Shown: piece after piece, positions 29,544 to 38,000 of the stretch
How the letters are laid out: every line of letters begins with the position of its first letter
Position numbering within the stretch: position 1 is the first letter of the stretch
Source: Paenarthrobacter sp. Z7-10
GTDB lineage: Bacteria; Actinomycetota; Actinomycetes; Actinomycetales; Micrococcaceae
Direction: 5' to 3'
NCBI RefSeq assembly: GCF_026932795.1
Contig: NZ_JADPVH010000009.1
Location: forward strand, 1 to 64,000
DNA: 64,000 bases
Notes under the pieces: generated by a model
Told to the model about the DNA's origin: nothing
Database searches by the model: none
Seen by the model: the letters and a program-made list of their open reading frames with translations, nothing else
Program-made: the position numbers and the translations under genes

Positions 29544-31202
29544 CTACATCCGATCCGGCGCCGAGACGCCCAGCAGACCCAGGCCATTGGCGAGGACCTG
29601 GCCGACGGCGTCATTGAGCCACAAGCGGGTGCGGTTCAGGTCGGTAATCTCCTCGTCTCCGACCGGAGCGACCCGGCAGGCGTCATACCAACGGTGATAG
29701 GCGCCGGCAATAACCTCCAGGTGCCGGGCCACCCGGTGCGGTTCACGGAATTGCGCCGACTGCGCCAGCACGCCGGGATACTGGCCCAGCACCGCCAGCA
29801 GCTCGGACTCGGTGGGATGGTTCAGCGCGCCGGCGTCAAAGCCGCTGCGGTCCACACCGGCGGCCGCGGCGTTGCGCGCCACCGCGGCGGTGCGTGCATG
29901 CGCGTATTGGACGTAGAAGACCGGATTTTCATTGGACCGCTTGGTCAGTACATCCAGATCGATGTCGATGTTGGAATCGGAGGAAAAGCGCGCAAGCGAG
30001 TAGCGGGCGGCATCGGTGCCGACAATGTCCACCAGGTCCTCCAGCGTCACAACGTTGCCGGCCCGTTTGGACATCCGCAGCGGCGCACCGTCCTTGAGCA
30101 GGTTCACCATCTGCCCGATCATGACCTCGATGGTGTCCGGGTCATCGCCCAACGCCGCGGCAGCCGCCTTCAGCCGCGCCACGTAACCGTGGTGGTCAGC
30201 GCCGAGCATGATGATGTTCAGGTCAAAACCGCGGGCGCGCTTATTAGCGAAATATCCGATGTCGCCGGCAATGTAGGCGGCGTTGCCGTCGGATTTGATC
30301 ACCACCCGGTCCTTGTCGTCGCCGTAGTCGGTGGACTTAAGCCACCAGGCGCCGTCGTGGAAGTACAGGTTGTCGGATTTCTTGAGCTGTTCCAGCAGCG
30401 CCTCCACCGCGCCGTCCTGGTGCAGGGAATCCTCGTGGAAAAAGACATCGAAGCTGACGCCGAAGTTGTGCAGGGATTCCTTGATGTCACCGAACATCAG
30501 GTCCACCCCAACGGCCCGGAAGCGTTCCTGCGCTTCGGCTTCGGCAAGGTCCAAAATGGCCGGCTCAACGGCCAGCACCCGGTCCTTGATGTCCTCGATG
30601 TAGACTCCGCCGTAGCCGTCCTCCGGAGCCGGCAGGCCCATGGCGCTGGCCAGCAGCGAACGGGCAAACCGGTCAATCTGGTTTCCGTGGTCGTTGAAGT
30701 AGTATTCCCGGGTCACGTCGCCGCCCTGGGATTGGAAAATCCGGGCCAGTGAATCGCCGACGGCCGCCCACCGCGTTCCACCCAGGTGAATGGGGCCGGT
30801 GGGATTGGCGGAGACGAATTCCAGGTTGATCTTCCGGCCCGCCATCGAGTCGTTGGTCCCGAATGCAACCCCGGCCTGCACAATTACCTGGGCGAGTCCG
30901 CCGGCGGCGGAGGCATCAAGGGTGATGTTGAGGAATCCCGGTCCGGCGATGTCAACTTTGGCCACGCCCGCAATGCCGGCAAGCCGGCTGCTGAGTGCTT
31001 CAGCAATTTTGCGCGGTGGCAGGCCGGCGGGCTTGGCCAGCTGCAGCGCAATGCTGGTGGCCCAATCACCATGGTCGCGGCTTTTCGGCCGGTCAACCCG
31101 GAGTTGACGCGGAACAGCCTCGGCGGGAACACTCAGCTCACCGGAGGCGATGGCGTCCTGGAGGCAGGTGGCAATGGCGGCAGAAAGCTCTTCGGGAGTC
31201 AC
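29544..31202 (-). CDS. argS: arginyl-tRNA synthetase
   Basis: A 552-residue class I synthetase. The HIGH-type motif reads NPTGPIHLGGTRWAA (about residue 135), the KMSKS-type motif RMSKRAGN (about 375), and the N-terminal additional domain and C-terminal DALR domain (HARTAAVARNA onwards) are present. It starts with GTG at 31200-31202. It leads the run into lysA, hom, thrC and thrB; a promoter should lie in the 57 bases upstream, but I cannot define it. Confidence 0.96.
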   Translation of the reverse strand: MTPEELSAAIATCLQDAIASGELSVPAEAVPRQLRVDRPKSRDHGDWATSIALQLAKPAGLPPRKIAEALSSRLAGIAGVAKVDIAGPGFLNITLDASAAGGLAQVIVQAGVAFGTNDSMAGRKINLEFVSANPTGPIHLGGTRWAAVGDSLARIFQSQGGDVTREYYFNDHGNQIDRFARSLLASAMGLPAPEDGYGGVYIEDIKDRVLAVEPAILDLAEAEAQERFRAVGVDLMFGDIKESLHNFGVSFDVFFHEDSLHQDGAVEALLEQLKKSDNLYFHDGAWWLKSTDYGDDKDRVVIKSDGNAAYIAGDIGYFANKRARGFDLNIIMLGADHHGYVARLKAAAAALGDDPDTIEVMIGQMVNLLKDGAPLRMSKRAGNVVTLEDLVDIVGTDAARYSLARFSSDSNIDIDLDVLTKRSNENPVFYVQYAHARTAAVARNAAAAGVDRSGFDAGALNHPTESELLAVLGQYPGVLAQSAQFREPHRVARHLEVIAGAYHRWYDACRVAPVGDEEITDLNRTRLWLNDAVGQVLANGLGLLGVSAPDRM

Positions 31203-31259
31203 TCCCTAAGCATAAGGTGGGCCGCCGGAGCGCCCCAATCAGGCCGGTTTGTTAGCGTC

Positions 31260-32489
31260 TTACGGCTCTGCCGCCGCGCGTCCCTGTTCGTCTTCGAGGA
31301 ATCGTGGCCGGCAGACGAAGAACGCCCCGCTGACCAGCAGAATCAGGGTGGTAAAGAGGAAAAGGAACGGCACAAGCCAGCTGCCGGTGCGTTCGTGCAG
31401 GATGCCGAAGAGCAGCGGCCCGGCGCAGGCTATCGCGTAGCCGGTTCCTTGGCTGAAACCGGAGAGGGCACCGGCGCCCGCCCGGGTCCGGGTGCGCAGA
31501 TTGATCAGCAGCAGGGCCAGCGGAAAGGTCCCCGGCCCCATGCCGGCCAGCGATACCCAAAGCCAAGTGGCGGTGGCAGGGCTCAGCAGCAGGCCAAGGT
31601 ACCCGGCGATGAAGCAGCCAAGGAAGACCAGGACCATGGGAAACGGATTGGACATTTTCCCGGCAAACAGAGGCACCAGCAGGCTCAGCGGCAGGCCGAT
31701 CCCGGCAAAAAGCGCCAGCATCGACCCGGCATCGGTCCGGCTCAGCCCCGCCTCCGTCAGGATGCCCGGAAGCCAGGCGAACATGGCATACGTGTTCAGC
31801 GAAGTGCAGCCGAACATGAAGGTCAGACCAACGGCCATCGGCGAGCGCCAGGGATTGATCTTCGCCGCCGGCACAGCTCCGGACACCTGCTGTGCAGCGG
31901 CGTGGGCCGCGGGCCGTGGTGCCCGGACGTTCATCACGGTGGTCAACCAAGGCAGGGCGGCCACGATGTTGACCCCGGCCCACAGTCCGATGGAAAAGCG
32001 CCAGCCGGTGGCATCGGCCACCGGCACCGCCAGTTGGGCCGGCAGTGCAGTGCCGACGCTCAAGACGGTGACATACAGAGCTGTCAGCAGTCCCACGCGG
32101 TCGGGGAAGTACTGCTTCACCAGCGGCGGGAGCAGCACGTTGCCCGCGCCCATCCCGGCCAGCGCAAGCACGGAGTACAGCAGGAACAGCGGCGTGTTCG
32201 GTGCAAACGCCCGCAGTACCTGCCCGGCCACCGCCACCCCCATCGCCAGCACCGTCAGCCGCTCCAGGCTGGCCCACCGGATCACGTACGGTGTCAGAAA
32301 TCCGAAGACGGCGAAGGCGGCCGTTGGCAACATGCCCAGCAGGCCAATGGTGGAGGCGTCGAAGCTGATGTCGCGGTCAATTGTGGACACCAGCGGAGGC
32401 ACCACCGTTACGGCCGTGCGCAGCGTCAGCGCCACCAGCAGGATGCCCGCCAGCACCAGCAGTCGTCCTCGGAATCCTTTAGTTGTCAC
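31260..32489 (-). CDS. CynX/NimT-family MFS transporter
   Basis: A 409-residue protein with twelve predicted transmembrane helices of the CynX/NimT branch (cyanate, nitroimidazole and similar small anions or drugs). It begins (M)TTKGFRGRLLVLAG and has the branch motif ALTLRTAVTVVPPL in helix 1. I start at the GTG at 32487-32489; the frame is open upstream but lacks membrane-protein character. An AGGG lies very close to the GTG, so the ribosome site is poor. The substrate is unknown; it is divergent from the flavin oxidoreductase gene. Confidence 0.82.
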   Translation of the reverse strand: MTTKGFRGRLLVLAGILLVALTLRTAVTVVPPLVSTIDRDISFDASTIGLLGMLPTAAFAVFGFLTPYVIRWASLERLTVLAMGVAVAGQVLRAFAPNTPLFLLYSVLALAGMGAGNVLLPPLVKQYFPDRVGLLTALYVTVLSVGTALPAQLAVPVADATGWRFSIGLWAGVNIVAALPWLTTVMNVRAPRPAAHAAAQQVSGAVPAAKINPWRSPMAVGLTFMFGCTSLNTYAMFAWLPGILTEAGLSRTDAGSMLALFAGIGLPLSLLVPLFAGKMSNPFPMVLVFLGCFIAGYLGLLLSPATATWLWVSLAGMGPGTFPLALLLINLRTRTRAGAGALSGFSQGTGYAIACAGPLLFGILHERTGSWLVPFLFLFTTLILLVSGAFFVCRPRFLEDEQGRAAAEP

Positions 32490-32703
32490 GCCCTTGAGGT
32501 TACCGGTGATCGCCGCCGGGCCTTTTCCGGGCGCTGTCGGCTTGCTCACAGCTGACGTCCGGCGGGCTCGGAAAATCAACAGATACCGTTGCGGGGGCGC
32601 CTTGTTCCTCCGGCGCAGCGGCGGACGGCCGCGGAGCAGAGCTGCGCGGCGCGGCCTTACAGAGCGGCAAGCAAAACGGAAGGCCCGCGAATTGAAGGCA
32701 AAA

Positions 32704-34188
32704 ATGGATACCGCACTGGGCCGGATCAGCACATACCGGTTGGTGCTGCTGGTCCTTGCGGCCCTGGTGACCTATTCGCTGCTGCTGGACCTGCTGGGCT
32801 GGCTGACCTTCGGGATCCTGGCCATGCTCCTGACTCTGGCGGTGGCCGTCGGGGTGAGCTGGGGAGCCAGCGCGATTTTCGCTCGTGCCTTCGGGACCCG
32901 CCTGCACCCGGAGTCGGCACTGATTACCGGAGCGCTGCTGTACTTCCTGTTTTGGCCCACGCTGGCCGCCCCGGATCTGGCCGGCATCGCCCTGGCCGCC
33001 GCGGTGGCCGCCGGCTCAAAGTTCCTGCTCGCCGCCCGTGGCCGGCACATCTTCAACCCAGCCGCCATCGGAGCTTTGGTGGCAGGGTTGACCGGGCTGG
33101 ACATCAGCACCTGGTGGGTGGCCGCGCCCGCCATGCTGCCCGCCGTCGTCGTCGGCGTTGTGCTGGTGCTGTACCGAACATCGAAGGTGACTTTCGCCGT
33201 GCTTTTCCTGGCCGTCAGCACCGCCCTCATAGCGCTCCAGCTCAGCGCCGCGGGCATGGCACTGACACCGGCCCTCGCGGCTCCGCTGCTCAACCGGCCC
33301 GGCTTGTTCCTGGTCGGGTTCATGCTCACCGAGCCGCTGACGCTGCCACCGCGGCGCTGGCAGCAGCTGAGCCTGGCCGTCGCCGTCGGCGTGATTTTTG
33401 CGCTTCCGTTCAGCGTGGGCCCGCTGTATTCCTCACCGGAGCTCACCCTGCTGATCGGCAACCTGCTGGCGTTCCTGGCCGGACCGCGGCGCGGACTGCT
33501 GCTCACGTTTACGGGTGCGCGCCGGCTCACGCCCACCAGCCGCGAGTACGGCTTTGCGCTGGAAAAGCCCGTCCGCTTCCGTGCCGGCCAATTCATGGAA
33601 TTGTCGATGCCTGCCGCGGGAACGTCGGATCCGCGCGGCCACCGGCGCATCTTCAGCCTCACCTCTGACCCGAACGACGGCGGCAATGTCAGTTTTGGCC
33701 TGCGGCTCACCGAACCATCGAGCAGCTTCAAAAAATCCCTCAACCAGCTGCGGCACGGCGACCGGGTTCGGGCCACCGGGATCGGCGGCGACTTCATCCT
33801 CCCCTCCACGCCAGAGCCGCTGCTGCTGCTGGCCGGCGGCGTGGGCATTACGCCCTTCATTAGCCAGCTGCGCAGCCTGCGGAGCGCCGCAACGCCGAGT
33901 GACGTGGTGCTGATCTATGCCATCTCCGGACCAGCGGAATTCGGCTACCGGCGCGAGCTGACGGAGCTGGGTGCCCGACTGCTGGTGCTCGCGCCGACAA
34001 ATCCGGGCACGGGTGAATATCTCGGTGCCGGCCAACCCACCGCCGCCGTGCTGCAGGCCGCTGTTCCGGATCTGGCCGGGCGCCGGATCTACGTTTCCGG
34101 GTCACCTGTCTTCGTGGCCGGTGCCAAGGCTGCCGCCCGGGACGCCGGCGGACGCAGGATCCGCACCGACACCTTCTGGGGATACTGA
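32704..34188 (+). CDS. NqrB/RnfD-like membrane domain fused to FNR-type flavin reductase
   Basis: A 494-residue two-domain protein. Residues 1-255 form an NqrB/RnfD-like domain of about nine to ten helices, with the family marks HIFNPAAIGAL (about 115) and FMLTEPLTLPP (about 206). Residues 265-494 are a ferredoxin-NADP-reductase-like module with RAGQFMELS, RRIFSLTS (FAD site, about 313) and LLLAGGVGITPF (NAD(P) site, about 376). I find no SGAT-type motif for covalent FMN in the membrane part. The likely role is NAD(P)H-driven electron delivery at the membrane. The ATG has GAAGG at good spacing. No ApbE or FMN-binding partner is next to it. Confidence 0.8.
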   Translation: MDTALGRISTYRLVLLVLAALVTYSLLLDLLGWLTFGILAMLLTLAVAVGVSWGASAIFARAFGTRLHPESALITGALLYFLFWPTLAAPDLAGIALAAAVAAGSKFLLAARGRHIFNPAAIGALVAGLTGLDISTWWVAAPAMLPAVVVGVVLVLYRTSKVTFAVLFLAVSTALIALQLSAAGMALTPALAAPLLNRPGLFLVGFMLTEPLTLPPRRWQQLSLAVAVGVIFALPFSVGPLYSSPELTLLIGNLLAFLAGPRRGLLLTFTGARRLTPTSREYGFALEKPVRFRAGQFMELSMPAAGTSDPRGHRRIFSLTSDPNDGGNVSFGLRLTEPSSSFKKSLNQLRHGDRVRATGIGGDFILPSTPEPLLLLAGGVGITPFISQLRSLRSAATPSDVVLIYAISGPAEFGYRRELTELGARLLVLAPTNPGTGEYLGAGQPTAAVLQAAVPDLAGRRIYVSGSPVFVAGAKAAARDAGGRRIRTDTFWGY

Positions 34189-34280
34189 ACCGCTTGGAGG
34201 GAACCGAGCCCCGGTTTTCCTTTGCACGGCCCGCACCTGCTAAGCTCTTTTAGTTCCCAACGGTGGCTATCAGCCATCGG

Positions 34281-34356
34281 GCCCTCGTAGCTCAGGGGAT
34301 AGAGCGGTTGCCTCCGGAGCAACAGGCCGTAGGTTCGAATCCTATCGAGGGCACCA
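34281..34356 (+). tRNA. tRNA-Arg (anticodon CCG)
   Basis: A full cloverleaf: acceptor GCCCTCG pairs with CGAGGGC, the D-arm holds AGCTCAGGGGATAGAGC, the anticodon stem GTTGC/GCAAC encloses the loop CTCCGGA (anticodon CCG, reading CGG), and the T-arm has GTAGG TTCGAAT CCTAT. The discriminator A and the CCA end (34354-34356) are encoded. A strong terminator follows. Confidence 0.97.
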
Positions 34357-34372
34357 CGAAGGAAGCACCGCG

Positions 34373-34412
34373 AAATCCCGCCATGGAACGTACATGGCGG
34401 GATTTCCTTTTT
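34373..34412 (+). terminator. intrinsic terminator after tRNA-Arg
   Basis: A perfect 13-bp stem (AAATCCCGCCATG with CATGGCGGGATTT) around a 7-base loop is followed by CCTTTTT. It lies 16 bases after the tRNA. The 160 bases between it and the next gene show nothing further. Confidence 0.93.
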
Positions 34413-34575
34413 CGGCCACCGCACCTTGGGCCCCAGCACCGCCGTGTGGTTTCAAGCCAGAAGAGGCGGAGCAAGGGTCCGGCTGTAACGGGCATTGTGA
34501 TGGGAGCAATCTTGCTCCGGCAGCAGCGAACGATGCCAATCCGCCTACTCACCCCGCCAGCACGGCCCGGGTTCT

Positions 34576-34848
34576 TCAGATTCGTCCGGTTCGGCCCGAA
34601 CCGGACCCCGGGGCTGGATCGGAAAGCAGAACCACGGTGACCACCATCATTGCGGCCCCAACCAGTGCCAGCATTACGGGCGTCTGCCAGTCGCGGAATC
34701 CGCTGTTAAAGGCACTGTAAATTATTGAGCCGATGCCAATGACCAGCACCACGATCCCCACCAGGAACGCGGCACCCCCGACCAAGCTCCGGACGATCGG
34801 ACCGGTGCCGGCGGATTCTCTGTATCGGGTGTTCCGTGTTTGACCCAT
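34576..34848 (-). CDS. small membrane protein, function unknown
   Basis: I do not recognise the family. The 90-residue product has two hydrophobic helices (about residues 22-42 and 55-77) separated by a short polar loop (FNSGFRDWQ), a basic N-terminus and a Gly/Ser/Pro tail. I choose the ATG at 34846-34848; an ATG eight codons earlier (MAQCLDER) is possible. The frame continues to an ATG at 34965, but that start would sit inside the palindrome upstream and its codons come from the CAGCCAA repeats, so it is unlikely. Divergent from hrpA. Confidence 0.6.
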   Translation of the reverse strand: MGQTRNTRYRESAGTGPIVRSLVGGAAFLVGIVVLVIGIGSIIYSAFNSGFRDWQTPVMLALVGAAMMVVTVVLLSDPAPGSGSGRTGRI

Positions 34849-34890
34849 CCGCTCATCCAAGCACTGCGCCATTGTGCCGTCAACCAATCC

Positions 34891-34945
34891 CAGCCAACCG
34901 TCAGCCAATCCAGCCAACCAGCCAACCAGCATCGAACCCAGCCAA
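34891..34945. repeat. five CAGCCAA motifs upstream of hrpA
   Basis: The heptamer CAGCCAA occurs at 34891, 34902, 34911, 34919 and 34939, with related CAACCAA forms nearby. They lie between the small membrane-protein gene and hrpA, next to the long palindrome. They may be protein-binding sites or simple expansion of a short repeat. Confidence 0.6.
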
Positions 34946-34948
34946 GTA

Positions 34949-34998
34949 AGTAACAGATAAAGCATTCATAACCGCGAATGAGTGCGTTATCTGTTACT
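34949..34998. repeat. 50-bp near-perfect palindrome upstream of hrpA
   Basis: AGTAACAGATAA (34949-34960) is the exact reverse complement of TTATCTGTTACT (34987-34998). The inner 9 bases on each side also pair except for one A/G mismatch and one G-T wobble, giving a stem of 21 positions around an 8-base loop. It ends 26 bases before the hrpA ATG. It is AT-richer than the surroundings and has no T-run beyond it. Confidence 0.85.
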
Positions 34999-35024
34999 CA
35001 GTTGGGACATAAACTGGGTCCACA

Positions 35025-38000
35025 ATGACTTTGACAATCCATTACCCACCCGAGCTGCCTGTTTCCGAGCGCCGCGAGGACCTGATGGCGGCCATCGCGG
35101 CCAACCAGGTGACGATCATCGCCGGTGAAACCGGTTCCGGAAAGACCACCCAGATCCCCAAGATGTGCCTGGAACTGGGTCTGGCGGACAAGGGCCTGAT
35201 CGCGCATACGCAGCCGCGCCGGCTGGCCGCCCGGACGGTGGCGGAACGCATCGCCAGTGAGCTCGATGTCGAACTGGGCGCCGAGGTGGGCTTCCAGGTG
35301 CGCTTCACCGGCCATATGGGACCGCAGACGAAAATCAAGCTGATGACGGACGGCATTCTGCTCGCCGAAATCCAGCGCGACAGGCTGCTGCGGCGGTACT
35401 CGGTGATCATCATCGACGAGGCCCACGAGCGCAGCCTGAACATCGATTTCATCCTCGGCTACCTCAAGCGGATCCTGCCGCAGCGCCCGGATTTGAAGAT
35501 CGTGATCACCTCCGCCACCATCGATCCGGCGCGTTTCGCGGACCATTTCGCCTCGGCGCAGGGCCCCGCGCCCATAATGGAGGTCTCCGGCCGCACGTAT
35601 CCGGTGGAGATCCGCTACCGGCCCCTGAGCGGTCCGGCCTCCGGTGAGGAGGACGACGGCGATCCCGGCTTGGAGCGGGACGGAACCGAAGAGGACCGGG
35701 ACCCATTGGACGCCGTCTGCGACGCCGTCGATGAGCTCGCCCGCGAAGCGCCCGGGGACATACTGATTTTCTTCTCCGGGGAACGTGAAATCCGTGATGC
35801 GGCCGAGGCCCTGCGCGGCAGGGCGCAGTCCGCCCCGGCAAATTCGCAACTGCGCGAGACTGAAATCCTGCCGTTGTTTGCCCGGCTCTCACTGGCCGAA
35901 CAGCATGCGGTGTTCACCCCCAGCCGGGGCTCGAAGGCCAAACGGCGGATCGTGCTGGCAACGAACGTCGCGGAAACATCGCTGACGGTTCCGGGAATCA
36001 AGTACGTCATCGATCCCGGCACCGCCCGGATTTCACGCTACTCGCACCGCACCAAGGTCCAGCGGCTGCCCATCGAACGGGTCTCGCAGGCTTCGGCCAA
36101 TCAGCGGTCAGGCCGATGCGGCCGGGTCTCAGACGGCATCTGCATCCGGCTGTACTCGGAGGAGGATTTCAGTTCCCGGCGCGAATTCACCGACCCGGAA
36201 ATCCTGCGCACCAACCTGGCGGCCGTGATCCTGCAGATGACCGCCATGGGGGTGGCCAACGGTCCCAAGGACGTCGCGGACTTCCCGTTCGTGGAACCTC
36301 CGGACTCCAAGGCCATCGCCGACGGCGTCACGCTGCTGCGCGAGCTCAGTGCGGTCGATGCCCAAGGTGCGATTACCGCCGTCGGACGCCAACTCGCCCA
36401 GCTGCCGGTGGATCCGCGGCTGGGACGGATGATCGTCGAGGCCGGCAAGCGCGGCTGCGCCCGCGAGGTGATGATCCTGGCGGCCGCCCTGACCATTCAG
36501 GATCCGCGCGAACGCCCGCAGGCGGAAAGCGGAAAGCAGCAGCTCGCGGCCGAAAAGCACAAACGGTTTGCGGACGAGAATTCGGACTTCACCGGCTTCC
36601 TGAACCTGTGGCGGTACCTGCAGGAGAAGCAAAGCGAGCTCTCCTCCACTGCCTTTCGGCGGCTGTGCAAGGCAGAATTCATCAACTACCTGCGGATCCG
36701 GGAGTGGCAGGATCTGTTTGCGCAGCTGCGCCAGCTGGCCAAGCCGCTGGGCATCACCCTGGCCACCGGCGAAGTGGATCCGGTGGGCAATTCCGTCAAC
36801 GTCCATATGAGCCTTTTGACCGGATTGCTGAGCCACATTGGCCTCTACGATCAGCGTAAACGCGAATATGCCGGCGCCCGCGGGAGCCGGTTTGCGGTCT
36901 TCCCCGGCTCGGCCCTGTTCAAGAAGTCCCCGGACTGGGTGATGGCCGCCGAGCTGGTGGAAACCTCCCGGCTTTGGGCCCGGGTGGCGGCCAAATTCGA
37001 TCCGCTTTGGGCCGAGCAGGTGGCCCCGGACCTGGTGAAGCGCAGCTACAGTGAGCCGCACTGGTCCAAGAAAATGGGCTCGGTGATGGCCTACGAAAAG
37101 GTGACCCTCTATGGGGTGCCGATCGTTCCGCAGCGCCGCATCAACTATGGCCGGATCGACCCGGAACTCAGCCGCGAACTCTTTATCCGCCATGCCCTCG
37201 TGGAGGGCGACTGGCGCACGCATCATAAGTTCTTCCACCGGAACCAGGCGCTTTTGGCCGAAGTGGAGGAACTGGAAACACGGATGCGGCGCCGTGACCT
37301 GCGGGTCGACGACGAATCGCTGTTCGAATTCTATGACGGCCGCATCGGTGCCGAGGTGGTTTCCGAGCGGCACTTCGACAAGTGGTGGAAGGGCGCCCGG
37401 GCCGATAATCCGGCGTTGCTGGACTTTGATCCGGACGTGGTGATGGCCGAGGATGCGGCGGCGCTGGACGAAACGGCGTTTCCCAGGATCTGGCGGCAGG
37501 GGGACTTCGAACTGCCGTTGTCCTATGAATTCCACCCCACAGCCCCCGGTTCGGTTCCAAATCCGTCCGACGGCGTCACGGTCCAGGTCCCCGTGCTGTT
37601 CCTCAACCAGCTGCGTGAGGCGCCGTTCCGCTGGCAGATCCCGGGCTTGCGGGCCGAGCTGATCACGGCACTGATCAAATCGCTGCCCAAGGCGATCCGC
37701 AAAAATTTCATCCCCGCTCCCGATGTTGGCCGCAGCGCCGCCGCTGCCCTGGCGGCAGACTTCAATCCCGCCACGGACGCCTTGGAGCCCTCCCTTGAGC
37801 TGGCCCTGCGCCGGCTCAAGGGACACATCGTGCCGCCGGGATCGTGGAATTGGGATGCCGTACCGGTTCACCTGCGGATGACATTCCAGATCGTGGACCT
37901 CCACGGCCGGATCCTGGACGAAAGCAAGGATCTGGCCCGGCTCGCGGAGGAACTGGCACCGGCCACACGCCGGGCCATTGCCGAGTCACTCGGCGCCACT

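Noticed and set aside
31492-32703. Upstream extension of the NqrB/RnfD-FNR gene by about 400 codons
   Set aside because: It is antisense to the CynX-type permease and lacks domain character; the ATG at 32704 has a good ribosome site.
34849-34965. Longer version of the small membrane protein starting at 34965
   Set aside because: The start would lie inside the palindrome, and the extra codons come from the CAGCCAA repeats.
36129-37904. Minus-strand frame of 591 codons within hrpA
   Set aside because: Shadow frame with no recognisable domains; hrpA itself is clearly coding.
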